Positions 35,035 through 47,045 of a DNA stretch of 64,000 nt are shown in pieces (positions within the stretch are counted from its first letter, which is position 1; each line of letters begins with the position of its first letter). A program made the translations under genes and the position numbers. The DNA lies in contig JANTQA010000015.1 in the NCBI GenBank assembly GCA_027625915.1, positions 11,375,001 through 11,439,000 on the forward strand, given 5' to 3'. This stretch comes from Anaeramoeba flamelloides. Lineage: Eukaryota; Metamonada; Anaeramoebidae. Under the pieces are notes generated by a model. The model saw nothing but the letters and a program-made list of their open reading frames with translations, did not search any database and was not told where the DNA came from.

Positions 35035-35518
35035 CAGGTCTGTAAATAACCCGTTCAGACAACCTTTAACCCATTACTTAAATTTAACTTGTGTTTTTTT
35101 TTTTTTTCAGACTTTGGTATTGGAAGACAAGAAATCACTTATAGATTCTTGGTTCAGATCTAAATTGACTTTAGAGGTTAGATCTTTGAATAATCGAAAT
35201 GGTTCAATTATATTAAATGCTTTTGTTTCAAAAATTTCATCAGATTTATAAAAATTTCAGAGATATAAATGATTTTTTTCTAAAAAATTCAAAAAATGAA
35301 ATTATGCTCTTTTTTTTGTCAAAAAATTACATTTTAATCTTCCAGTATCTTCATAATTCTTTTTTAAAATTTATTTAAAGAACCCAATTTCTTGTTTATA
35401 TACTGTTGTCATCCCATTGGTTTTGTTTCTTTTATTTCTAGAGTCCGCCAATATTTTTTGCATGAGTTAAATTTTAGTAATGGGTTAAAATAAAAAACAC
35501 GGGTTAGTTGCACCAGTG
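35035..35518. mobile_element. 484-bp TIR element with AATAACCCG ends
   Basis: CAGGTCTGTAAATAACCCG at the left pairs with CACTGGTGCAACTAACCCGT at the right, and AACCCATTAC is repeated inverted just inside. TA flanks both sides (35033 and 35519). A second copy is at about 49188-49666. The interior has no frame. Confidence 0.82.
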
Positions 35519-36703
35519 TAGATCACTTTTTTTAACAAAGATTACAACAACAACAAAGTTGACGATCGATCAACTAAGAACGAATCTAACATACTTCCAT
35601 ACCTAAAACAAGATAATTTTTTTTTTAACAAGTTTCTGGCATTAAAAACCTTAAATTTAATCAATTTAAAACAAATTTTTTTCTTTCAGTATTCAAAAGT
35701 TATTTATTTTTATTGTATCTAATTTTTAGTTGGTTGAAAACACGTTTTATTTATCCAGGTAAGGATTTTGTACTTTTGTTGAGATAAAAATAACTCATTT
35801 GAAAAATGAAAAAAATGAACAAAAAAAATCTTCTATATTTCAAAAACCGCAAAAGAGTGCCATTTCAAAACTAACACAGTTGTATTCATATATTAATATC
35901 CACAATTATCCAAATTAGTGATTAAGTGTAGCTCTTTGGCTCTTTTTTTTTTTAAAAATGCCCTATTTTTTTATTTATGATTTTTAGTGATTAATTGTTC
36001 ATGATAAGATAATTAATTTTTAATAGGTATTAGGCACTTATAAAGAATTAAAATAACATTTTTTAAATCCATTAAAGAATTTTTTTCACCGTTAAAACTC
36101 AACCCTTAAATTTATAACATAAAGCTACACCCCATATTTAATTTGTTTTTCTTTTCACAAAAGATAAACCTTCTTAATATAAAATAAATGTTTAAGATTT
36201 TTGGTATAATTAAATTATGTTTTAAATCTAGAGATATGTTTTAATGAATCAGAAAAAATAAATCAAAAAACAAACCAATAAACCCTGATAAGCTATTTAT
36301 AAAAGAAATTTTTTTCTCTTCCTATAACAAAAAACAGGAAAAATCACCTTTCCACATAAATTTTTAAAATTAAGAATCAAAAAAAAAAAAAAAATGAGGT
36401 ACATTTTAGAAGATCTTTGTTCTTAATCTTCAAAAAATTGAACAAGGATAAATAAGAGATTGTTTTAATTTCTCTTCCTATTCACATTTATTAAAATTTA
36501 ACTGAAACTTTTTTTATAAATTATATTTTAAGATTCCTTTTTAATTTTGTTCAAAAATCGGCAAAAAAGTTAAATTTTGTAATATTTTGTCTTTTCTTTC
36601 GCTGGTATTCTTGAAATTATTTTCTCTATTTACGATATTGGATATCATTTTCCCAACTTCGTAAAATAAAGATAAATTGTAACTTGTAGAAAAAGAAAAT
36701 ATA
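35519..36703. other. Intergenic, no supported gene
   Basis: AT-rich. On the minus strand near 36541-36690 a short frame (SLFYEVGKMISNIVNREN, then ILQNLTFLPIFEQN) looks mildly protein-like but has no recognisable partner exons. Confidence 0.35.
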
Positions 36704-36899
36704 CAGCCAGTTTCACTTTTAAGGCACAAACTTTCAACGAAATTTAAGGCACAAAAAAATCTCAAATTAAATCACAAAATTTCGGAATTTTTTTTTAACA
36801 ATTTATTTTTACTAGAATTTGAATTTTGTGCCTTAATTTGAGATTTTTTTGTGCCTTAAATTTCGTTGAAAGTTTGTGCCTTAAAAGTGAAACTGACTG
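36704..36899. mobile_element. 196-bp hairpin MITE, best-kept copy
   Basis: Arms of about 80 bases are almost perfect inverted repeats. Ends are CAGCCAGTTTCACTTTTAAG and, on the other strand, CAGTCAGTTTCACTTTTAAG. TA sits on both flanks (36702 and 36900). CAGT ends plus a TA target are typical of Tc1/mariner elements. No coding capacity, so it would depend on a transposase elsewhere. Confidence 0.92.
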
Positions 36900-37454
36900 T
36901 ATTAAAAAAAAGAAAAACAGAATTAAGAATTATTTTTTTTAGAATTTAAGGGGAAACTAAATATAAATAAAATCAATCAAACCAATTGAATAAATCTTTA
37001 ATTTTGAAAAAGAATTCAAAAAAAATATCATATTTAATTTGACAAATCTTAATTGTGTGGATTATATGAAAATATTAATTGCACGTATATTTTATAAATT
37101 ATCAATATTAGTAATTTAATCATCAAAAATTTGGCGAGCAAAAGTTTTTTCAACCAGTTACAAAAATAAATCACTAAAGAAGAAGTAATTTTATCCAATA
37201 TTAGAAAAAATATTTATTAAGAATTCATTTTTTTACTTTTTCTTGGGATGTTATTTATTAATTATTTTTGATTCCTTTAAAATTGTTGGTTAAATATATT
37301 AAACTGTGTTATAGTGATCTTTCTTATTTATATAGTATTTAAATTGATTTAGTTGAAGAAATGATTAAAATTGTTTGATTACCTATAAACTAATGTACTC
37401 AGAATTCGAAAACATGTCGATATACTTAATTACAGCAGTTCCAAGACTCTCGCT

Positions 37455-38195
37455 TTTTTTTCTCAACCAAGTAGAAGCCTAAGATCAAAGTATGTTGTTA
37501 TTGGGTGTAACCATATTAGTGCCATATTGTTCCAATCCCTCTAAAAAATCAATTAATCAAGTTATAATATTTGTTGATCTTATCAATTTAAAGATGATCC
37601 TTGTATTAGTAAAAAACGATAAGAATTTCAGAAAAAAATATGAATTTATCCACTCATTTAAAGTTGGAAAATCAATATTCAGACTCAAAGTTTCATAATA
37701 TTTTTCTTTGAATTGTGGAAAAGGTAGATTAATAACTAAAAAAATTGATTCTTTTTAAAAATTAAATAATGAACCCATAGATTTTTTTATCAATTATTTC
37801 TGAAATAATAGAAACGTATTGATGTTATGATTAACTTTATCAAATGGATCAAAACTAATTAGTCTTTTGGGTTTTATATAAATGATTATTGAGTTAATCT
37901 TTGAAATAAAAAAATTAAAAAATTATTACTTTTTGGAGTTCTAAATATGAATTACTAAATACCTGAAAACTATTATTTTGAGTTTCTTTTTTGATATTTG
38001 GTTAGTAATTAAAAAAAAATTTCCAAATGAAACTTTGTAATAGTGATCATTAGAAAATAATATAATTATTCATTGTACTTTAAGATTTATGATAGATTTT
38101 TTAGAGTTATTTTGGATATGGGGCACTAATTTAATTTATACTCAATTACAACGTACTTTGATTCAAGAAAAATCTATGGTTGCAGATAATCCCTT
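37455..38195 (+). repeat. Dispersed repeat R1
   Basis: Same landmarks as 25792-26575 (AGAAGCCTAAGATCAAAGTA, then CTCTAAAAAATCAATTA). R3, a 196-bp MITE and R5 follow, giving an almost continuous repeat cluster up to 39995. Confidence 0.78.
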
Positions 38196-38489
38196 AAACA
38201 CACAAAATCCTCAAAGAAAATATAAAAAAAATTACCATTAAAACAAAAGAATTGTTTTTCTTCTTATGACAAAGTAATCTTGAATATTATTTCATTTATA
38301 AAAAAAAATTACAATATTTGATTTTATAATCACATTTTCAACTTTTTAAAAATCTATCCGAGAAATAAATTTTATTTCGAAAAAAATTTCTGATAACTTT
38401 GGGAAAGCTTTACTTGAAATTATTAATAATATTAGAATTTTCATAACAAATCGGACAAATCAGTGATTAATTTATATTTAATGGTAAAA

Positions 38490-39150
38490 TAAACTAAAAT
38501 TCAGAATTTTACATTCAATTAAAACTTTTGAAGTAATGATAAGCATGCAATAACGTTCAAACTGGAAATTATTTTGATTTTTGATATATCTGTAAATTAT
38601 TTTTTTATCTTGTTGTTTTTTTATTTTCATTTCATTTCATTTTTTTTTGAATTACATATCTTGTTTCATTAGATCCAAAAAAATTTTTTTAAGATTGATA
38701 TTGTGTTAAAGTTGAGTTATTCTACAAAAAAGAAGAACTAAAAAATTCAGTTGAATGTATATTAATCCCTTGATCGATCAATATTCCTAAAAGAAATTTA
38801 GACAAATATACCAATGTATTTTTTTTTAATCTCGAATTTAGTCACTTCTAAATTCCCCCTTTAACAAATTAGATGAAGTTACATCAAACCCTTAACAATA
38901 AACCCAGTGAATTTTTTTTTGGAATAATCTCTTAAACATTTTTAACACACTTGATTTATTCTAATTAATAATTATCTATTTTTGTTTTGATTCGTGAGTA
39001 GTGTAATAGTTAAAAAATTGATAAAATCAATTAGTGAATTGTTCTAAGTTGGTATTCTTTTGAATTAATTAAATAAGATTTTTTTTTTGAAAAATTGAAT
39101 TTTGATGTGTTAAAAATTTTGAATTGAAGTTTAGTTATCTCTTTTATTAT
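38490..39150 (+). repeat. Dispersed repeat R3, copy 2
   Basis: Aligns with 21365-21965 and 48055-48612: AAACTAAAATTCA, GTTGAGTTATTC, GATCGATCAATATTCCTAA, and a TTGAATTGAAGTTTAG end. Confidence 0.75.
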
Positions 39151-39172
39151 TTTTTTTTGTTTACTGATAATA

Positions 39173-39368
39173 CAATCAGTTTCAATTTTAAGGCACAAAC
39201 TTTCAATGAAATTTAAGGCCCAAAAAAATCTCAAATTAAGGAACAAAATTTGTAATTTTTTTTTTTACAATTTATTTTGCTAGAATCTGAATTTTGTGCC
39301 TAAATTTGAGATTTTTAGAGTGCCTTAAATTTTGTTGAAAGTTTGTAAGTTAAAAGTGGAACTGACTG
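39173..39368. mobile_element. 196-bp hairpin MITE, second TA-flanked copy
   Basis: Same length and arm sequence as 36704-36899, with about a dozen differences. TA is on both sides (39171 and 39369). It is inserted just after the end of R3. Confidence 0.9.
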
Positions 39369-39399
39369 TAAGAAATAGTTCTAATAATATTAAAAACTG

Positions 39400-39765
39400 A
39401 TATAAAATACTCCATTTCACTCAAAAAACCCAGCCAAAAAATGAAAAAGTCACTTTATTTTTAAGAATCAACCAAACTTAGATTGTTTAGAAATACGAGA
39501 AATAATAAACTTCACATAAGAGTCCATAATTATAAAAGAAACCCCTGAACAAACCATAAATTTCAAAAAAAAAAAAATGTGAAAAAATTTTTTGCGCCCC
39601 ATTCATTGGAACGTTTCGTGCAAAATTCTCAATTTCTTTAGGAAATTAAAATCGTTGATAATAATATTTTTTACTCGTAAATGTATGGATTATTAGAGAA
39701 CATACAAAGCTTAACTTTTCTTAAGGTTTATTTCGTTTTTCAAACATTTTTTTTTTCAAAGTTAA

Positions 39766-39852
<87 letters not shown>

Positions 39853-39995
39853 AAAATTTTACAAAATGAGAAAAAATGATTTTGATCTAAAAATTGAAAA
39901 TTTTAGTTTGATAAGAGTAATGAATTAAACTCATAGAATGTCTTCCATTTCTTCAATAGAACTGGGGCCCCTTTGACTGAAAAAGAGTTTAGATC
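39400..39995 (-). repeat. Dispersed repeat R5, inverted orientation
   Basis: Ends with CCCCTTTGACTGAAAAAGAG, the complement of the start of the copies at 10045 and 55248, and aligns along most of its length with 53880-54440. It contains the 81-base A tract. Confidence 0.75.
39771..39851 (+). repeat. Uninterrupted 81-base poly(A) tract
   Basis: Eighty-one A residues in a row, inside an R5 copy. The matching position in the copy near 54251 has about 18 A, so the tract has expanded here (or its length is an assembly artefact). Confidence 0.95.
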
Positions 39996-41433
39996 ATCAA
40001 AAAAAAAAAGTTGTAATATTTTGATAAAATAATCGATTCTTAAGTAATCCTACAAAATATAATTTACAAAATCAATCAAACTTGAAGAATTAAGTAAAAA
40101 TTAAATAAATATAACTTGTTTTTTTAAATTTTATTACAGAATATAAAAGTTAAATCTTAAATTTTTGAGTTGTTAAAAATATTTACACCAATAATTATTA
40201 AATTCTAGAAAACTATTAAAAGCTATGATAAAAGAAGACATTAACGATGTTCAGTGAAACACCCTATAATCTTATTTTCTCACTCAAAAAATCATTCTAA
40301 AAAATTTCTCTACTTTTTTAAAACAAAAAAATTTATAATTTATCATTAAATAATTATAAAAACATTTTTTGGATCAATTTGAATTATAAACTGTATATTT
40401 AATTTGGTTTTGATCTACAACATACTTTAATTATTGGAAAAACTAGAGAAACTATGATCCCTTAATTAATTGGGCAAGTAAAACCAAATAAAAAAATATC
40501 AAACTATATCTGAAAAGTTCAACAAAGAAGAGTTAAATGAATCTCAAAAATTTCCATTGTCTAATAATTTTTCTGGGGCTATTTTCGTTTTGTATTTAAT
40601 AATCACATAATTCTTTTGAATCTTGTATATAAAAATATTAAGTCATTAATTGGAAAATAATAATAATAAAGGAAAACAGTTTTTAAGATCTTTCTCTGTA
40701 TTTACACTTGTCTTTTTATATTAATTGAAAAAGATGTCTAATTAAATATTTCAGATCGAGACCAACTGTTTCATTATACAATCAGTTTTATCGGCTCTTT
40801 AATTATTAAAATTATAAATTAGATATAATTTTATCTCGTTTACCTTTTTAAATCCTTCAACCTATTCCTTTCATTCAGGATTCTGAGTTTCCCGAAAATA
40901 TGTGTTGAATCAAAAAGAAACAAGTAAATAAATAGAGAGCATAATTTTACATCTATTTCTTTGAAAGTTGATTTTGAATAATATAAAAAAGAAAAGGATG
41001 GATAATTCTCTATTAGGTTATATTCAAATCTCTACAGCAACTAATTCGAAAAAACTAAAGCGAAACAATTTTCAGAGTAGATAGACTTAGCCAAGAACTA
41101 ATTTTTTAAGTTTCAAAAAGTTGATTTTCCTATTTTTTCTGATCTTTCATTATATTCTTTAATATCCAACAATTTATCATTTTGGATATACTTTATTTAA
41201 AACAATTTGTTTCGGTGGGTTATCAAACCTAACCAATCCTGATTTGTTTTTTTTTTTCTAATAGCCAACCTTATCTCAAGTCCTTTTAAAGAATTTCACA
41301 AATTATTTGAACAATTTTCATCTTAAAAACAAGAAGCATACCTCACTGTGATTTAAATTAATAGTTTGAATGTTTCCTCAAAAGTTTCTTTTCATTTTTT
41401 TTTACTTTCTTATCTATTATTTAATCAATTGTC
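39996..41433. other. Gene-poor flank upstream of dyskerin
   Basis: Holds an R1-like end piece near 40390-40480 and an inverted R4 piece near 40850-41010. No gene was seen before the ATG at 41434. Confidence 0.4.
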
Positions 41434-44400
41434 ATGTCAAAAGAAAAAACAAAAAAACATAAAAAAAAATCCAAAAAGAAATCCGAGAAAAAGCCAGAAC
41501 TTTATCTTAAACCAACTAATGTTACCCCAAAGCTTGACACTTCAGATTTTCCAATTCTTTTAAAAGTACATTTCTTTGTTTTATTCCTGATCCTTTCTTG
41601 ATGACAATTTAATTGATCTTTTTCTTTTTCTTTTTCTTTTTCTTTTTCTTTTTTTTTGTTTTTAATTTTATTAGGGTATGGAAAAAATGAAAATTAAAAC
41701 AGGATCTTACAATCCCTTACCTAATGGGTACACACCAAAAAAAAGACCACTTGATCAATACTTGTTATATGGTTTTATGAATCTTGACAAACCAGCTAAT
41801 CCTTCCTCTCATGAAGTAATTAAACCTTTTTCAATATTTTTTTTTCTTTTTTCATTCGAAGAAAAAGAATTGATTCTCTAATCCTTCATTCTCATTATTT
41901 TTTCTATAAATTACCTTTCTGTTAGGTTGTTTCCTGGGTAAAAAATATCTTAAGAACTGAAAAAACTGGTCACTCAGGTACTCTTGATCCTTCTGTTACA
42001 GGTTGTTTAATCGTAACACTTAATCGGTAAATTTTTTTTTTTTAATTTTTTTTATTATTCATATTATTTTTTATTTTTTTATTACGAAAGTGATTGTATG
42101 CAAACTAAAAAATGAGCCTCATTAAAAAAAAAAGAAACCAAAAATGAAGAATTGCAGAATTTTTTGCTTTTTTTTTTTTCTTTTTGAAAAAAAATAAAAA
42201 AAAAAAGACAAAAAAATTAAGATTCTTTTTTATTTTATTTTTGTATTACGTATTTCTTTTTTTTTTTCGAATATTTTGAAATGGTTCTTAAAAAACTTCA
42301 CCACTTCAACAAAACAACCAATTCATGAAAAAACTAAAATATTACAAAACACACAATTACAAAATTATTTCTATTTATCAATTGAAAAATAAACAACTTT
42401 AAAAACAAAAACAATAAACAGTGGTACTAGATTAGTTAAGTCACAACAAAATGCAGGAAAAGAATATGTTGCCATTGTCCAATTAAAAAATGAAATTAAA
42501 AATGAAAAATTATTGGCCAAAGAATTAGAAACTTTAAAAGGTGCATTATTTCAAAAGCCACCACTATCCTCTGCAGTCAAAAAGAAATTAAGAATCAGAA
42601 CCATTTATGATTCTAAATTAATCGAATATGATGCAGAAAAAAAATTAGGTGTTTTTTGGGTAAAATGCCAAGCTGGTACTTATATTAGAACTTTATGTAT
42701 CCATTTAGGATATTTGTTGGGTGTTGGTGGGAAAATGGCTGAACTTCGTCGTGTCAGGTAATTTCTTTTCATTTTTTTTCCTTTTTTTATACCAAAAAAA
42801 AATTCCAAAAATCGATTTAGGATTAAAACGAAAAATTTAAAAAAGTAACTGTTCTGGAAAAAAAGTGAAACAGTGAAAAAAAAGTTCAACACCGTTTTTA
42901 ATTGGGAACCTTACCAAAATGAAAAAGTAAGATCAATTAATAAAAAAGAATAAATAAATGGTTAAAAGACAAAAGGAAGGATTCAACACAATAACATTTT
43001 TTTTAATACTATCTTGTGTTACCTGTTTTTCCTTTGTTTGATCAATTATTAAAAATTTGTTAAAAAATTGACTATTTTTGCTATCTCGTAAACCACATGA
43101 ACAATTTCTTTATGAAAGTAGATTTAAATTGTGTTTGTTGGTTTGATTGAAAATAATATAATGGATTATTATTTAAAATTAATTCATTTTACCTTTCATT
43201 TCCAGGCTTCTGTGATTCTATTAATGTTCCCAATGAAAAACCGTGTTTCACTTTTTTTTTTCCCTGTTTCACTTTTTTTCCCTCAAGTTAAAATTTTTTG
43301 ACAAAGTGCTTAATAATATTTTAAAATGATTAAAAAAGAATTTTTACCAATTAACGATAATTGGAGATTAATACTTAATTCTATGTAATTTTTTCGTTCA
43401 ATTGAAAGAAACTAAAAAGCAAATTTCAAAGATTTCATACATTTTTGATTCTAACTCTTAAATATCATTTTTTTTTTTTTTGAACAAAATCTTTAATTGT
43501 GATGATTATTTCAATATAATTTTAAAAAAATAACTCAGGAATACATTTGCTTCTTAGCAGACTTTTAGTGGATTTTAACATTAACATTATACAAAAGAAA
43601 AATTAATTTTTCTATCATTTTCTATTGCATTATAATTAAAAAAATTAAAAAAAATTGTGAAAGGATAATAAATAATTTTCGTCTACAATTCAAAATTAAA
43701 TCGCAAATTAAAATAATTAAAGTTAAATTTCACAAATTTTGCAAATACATCTTAAAATAATTTTGTGTAATTAATTCCAAATTTTTTGCTTTTTTCTAAA
43801 GTATGATAATAGATTTGACTTGTGGTCAAGATCTTAATTATTTTAGATTATTCATATTTTTTTTTTTTTAAAAATATTCTTAGCATTATTGGATTTAATA
43901 TTTTATAATTTTTATGAAAACAAAAAATTTACTGTAAATGACTAAAAATATTGAATTTAAATTTGATTTTCTTTGGAAGAGAAACAAAATTCAATTTGTA
44001 GATAAAAAAAAATCTTTCTTGGAAAAATTAACAATTTAAAAATTTGTAATTCTTCAACTCATAATTTTGGAATCATTTCAAAAGTTATCTAAAATTACTC
44101 TTGTTAATAATTGTATTTGCTTTTTTATTTTTTTTTCTGATCCTAATTGATTATTTGAAAAATAAAAAATGAAATACCTGAAAAATAATCTTCAAATGAT
44201 TAATTGCAAAATTTTTGTAATACTTTTTAATTCTCTCAGTTAATAATTAGTAAGATTCCCTTTAACAAAGATAAATATCTAATCTAATCAGCAAGAGTTA
44301 ATCTTATATTTTTGTAATTATGAAGAAATGTGAAGGCTTTTTTTTTTTTTTTAACAAAAAAATTTGATTCTTTATATTTGTGATATTAAATAATGAAATA

Positions 44401-45942
44401 CTGTTTAGCTGATATTAAAAAAAAAAAAAAAAAAAAAATTAAGTGTATTTACTGATTATTTCATTAAATTGGAAAATCAAAAAAAAAAACAAATAATGAA
44501 ATCTTTATCGGAATTTTTCATTTTGTTTTAAACAAAAATTAAACATAATTCGTGTTTAAATTTTAAATGTTATTTGATCAACTAAAACTCGTTTAATAAC
44601 ACTATTTAAAAATTTATTTTTTCAAAAATTTTGGAAAAAAAACTCTTTATATTTATTTTATTCATATTAATTTGCCTCTTTTTATCTTAATTTTTTTTAT
44701 TACCAAAATTATAAATACAATAAAAATTATTTGATCATAGGTCTGGATTTTTATCAGAAAAAGATAACTTAGTAACCATGCATGATTTAAAAGACGCACA
44801 ATATTTGTATGATACAACTGGTAATGAATCATATTTAAGAAAAATAATCAGTCCAATTGAAATTCTTCTTAAACATCATAAGCGAATAATTATTAAAGAT
44901 ACAGCTGTTAATGCGATATGCTATGGTGCAAAATTAATGGTCTCTGGTATTCTTCGTTGTGATGATATTGAAGTTAATGAAGAAATTGTTCTTGTCACTA
45001 CTAAAGGTGAAGCTGTTTGTCTTGCAATTGCCTTAATGACTACTCCTGTAATCTTAACAGCTAAATATGGTGCTGCAGCTAAAATTAAAAGAGTTATTAT
45101 GGATCGTGACTTGTACCCAAGAAAATGGGGTTTTGGTCCAACTGTTTGAATTTCATTTTTTATTTCTTATTTCTTATTTTTGAATTTAATTTCTAATTTT
45201 TTATTTTTTTTAAAAAAAAGAATTTCATTTTTCAAAAAAGAACAAGAATTTTGTTTTTCTGAAAATTCTATGAAAAAATTGAAAAAACTCTGAATCATAA
45301 AAACTACAAACTTTTGAGAAAAATTGTTAAACAAATTTAAAAAAGGGAGAAATTGTTTTCAATAAAAGTTTCCCTTACTTTTATTTTGGAACCTTTCTTT
45401 AAAATGAAATATAAAAATTCAACAAAATTCTTTTTTATAATTTTAATTCTTTGGTTTGTTAATAAACAATTAATTATTAATTATTCTTTATTTGTATTTT
45501 TTTTATTATTTATGCTTCGCATTATAATTATTTGTAAATGTAGGCAATGGCTAAAAAAAAATTGATCAAAGAAGGGTTATTAGACAAATATGGAAAAGCC
45601 AATGAAAATACACCAGGGTCATGGAAAAATCTTTATAAAAATATTATGAAAGATTCCAAAAAAGAAAAAAAAGTTGAAAAAAAAGAAGAAATTCAAGAAG
45701 AAGAAACAGAAGAAAAATCAACCAAAAAAGAAAAATCACCAAAGAAAGAAAAGAAAAAAAAGAAGAAGAAGAAAGATAAAAAAAAGAAAAAAGAAAAGAA
45801 AAAGAAAGAAATGGAGATAGAAAGTAAAGAAAAAGAAGAAGAAGAAGAAGAAGAAAAATCACCCAAAAAAGAAAAGAAAAAAGATAAAAAAAAAAAAAAA
45901 AAAAAGAAAAAAGATAAGAAAAAAAAAAAAAAATCAGACTAA
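41434..45942 (+). CDS. CBF5: Dyskerin / Cbf5, H/ACA snoRNP pseudouridine synthase
   Basis: Catalytic subunit of nucleolar H/ACA RNPs that converts uridine to pseudouridine in rRNA and snRNA. Six exons join in frame: 41434-41565, 41675-41815, 41926-42026, 42422-42757, 44741-45143 and 45544-45942, giving 503 residues. The basic N-terminus is followed by [18 protein letters not shown] (motif I), then [17 protein letters not shown], whose Asp at about 112 is the catalytic residue, then [18 protein letters not shown] domain covers about 286-360 ([21 protein letters not shown]). PRKWGFGP joins across intron 5 to [14 protein letters not shown], as in all dyskerins, which proves the splice: without it the frame would stop at 45147. 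The C-terminus is a long KKE/K tail typical of the family. Intron 4 (1,983 bases) is five times longer than the next and holds a TIR element. Confidence 0.96.
42855..43282. mobile_element. TIR element inside dyskerin intron 4
   Basis: The left arm GGAAAAAAAGTGAAACAGTG, with CCGTTTTTAATTGGGAACC further in, is inverted on the right (AATGTTCCCAATGAAAAACC, then CTGTTTCACTTTTTTTCCC). Arms are about 60 bases, total about 430, with no frame. A diverged relative of the right arm lies near 59715-59805. Confidence 0.75.
43283..44740 (+). other. Rest of dyskerin intron 4
   Basis: AT-rich intron sequence with long homopolymers (an A run near 44420-44438). Dyskerin introns host snoRNAs in some eukaryotes, but no box C/D or H/ACA structure could be defended here by eye. 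The acceptor is GATCATAG at 44740. Confidence 0.4.
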
Positions 45943-46299
45943 ATAGAGATTAATTATTTTTATTTTATATTGCTATTTCCTTTTTGCTTGTTAAGGTAGA
46001 AAGAGAAATATTTTTTTTTTAGTATAATTTTGTTAATTTATTTAATAGAAATTATAAATAATATTTGAAATTAAAAAATTTTAAATTTAATGCTAAATTT
46101 ATTAACTTGAATTAAAATTTTTTAACTTTTATCTAATAATAATAATTTATTATTGATCTAACCTAGAAATAAACCAAAAAAAAAATATTTATTTATTTTC
46201 TTTCATTTTTCCTTTGTTCTTTTGAATGAATCGGCCTTGATTAAAATTTTCGATTCAGTTTTATATGTTTGGAAACAATTTTTTATTTTTGTTAATGGA
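45943..46299. other. 3' flank of dyskerin, no gene seen
   Basis: AT-rich spacer before an R1 copy. Confidence 0.4.
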
Positions 46300-47045
46300 T
46301 TAGCGTATACCAAGGAGAAGCCTAGGAACAAAGTATGTAGTTCTCGGACCTAACCACATTCGTGCTAAATGGTTCAAATGTCTCTAAAAAATCGATTAGT
46401 CAAGTAGTAATATTTGTTGATCTTATCAATGAAAAATGATCCTTATATTTGTAAAAAACTCAAAAATTTCAGAATAAAATCTTCATTTCGCTACAAATTT
46501 AAAGGTTGAATTATCAATATTCAATCTTAAAGTTTCAAAATATCTTTCTTAAATATGTGGCGAAATGTAGATTAGTTACTAAAAAATTCCTTTTTTTTAA
46601 AAAATTAAATAATTAACGAATAAAGTTTTTTGTCAAATTATTTCTCGAATCATGGAAATATATTGATGCTACAAGTAGATTTATCAAAAGCAATCAAAAA
46701 TAATCAGTCTTTATGCTTTTATGTTCATCATTATTGAGTTAATCTTTGAAATACAAAAATTATAAAAATAGTTACCTTTGGAAGCTCTAAATCTAAATTT
46801 TTAAATACCCGAATACTGTATTTTGTGTTTCTATTTTTAGATTTGGAAAAGGAATTAAAAAAAAAATTTTTTCAAATTGAAACTTTTTTAATAGTGATTA
46901 TTAGTAAAAAATCTAATAATTTATTGTACAATAAGATTTATAATAGATTTTTTAGAAACGATTTGAGCCTTGGTGTATTAATATCATTTAGACCTAATTA
47001 CAACATACTTTGATTATAGAGAAATCTTTGGTGACGTTAATTCCC
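46300..47045 (+). repeat. Dispersed repeat R1
   Basis: Starts GGATTAGCGTATACCAAGGA then GAAGCCTAGG, and ends ACAACATACTTTGATTATAG then GAAATC. The same start motif recurs at about 52593. Confidence 0.8.

Noticed and set aside
36541-36765. Minus-strand open stretch ending FLPIFEQN
   Set aside because: Its upstream half is the MITE arm at 36704; the rest lacks splice support.
37492-37698. 68-codon frame inside R1
   Set aside because: Not open in the other R1 copies.
43283-44740. snoRNA in dyskerin intron 4
   Set aside because: Single C- and D-box-like words occur, as expected in AT-rich DNA, but no terminal stem or guide region could be supported by eye.
45353-45565. 70-codon + strand frame between dyskerin exons 5 and 6
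   Set aside because: It lies in intron 5 and starts at a non-ATG codon; splicing from 45143 to 45544 restores the conserved dyskerin sequence.
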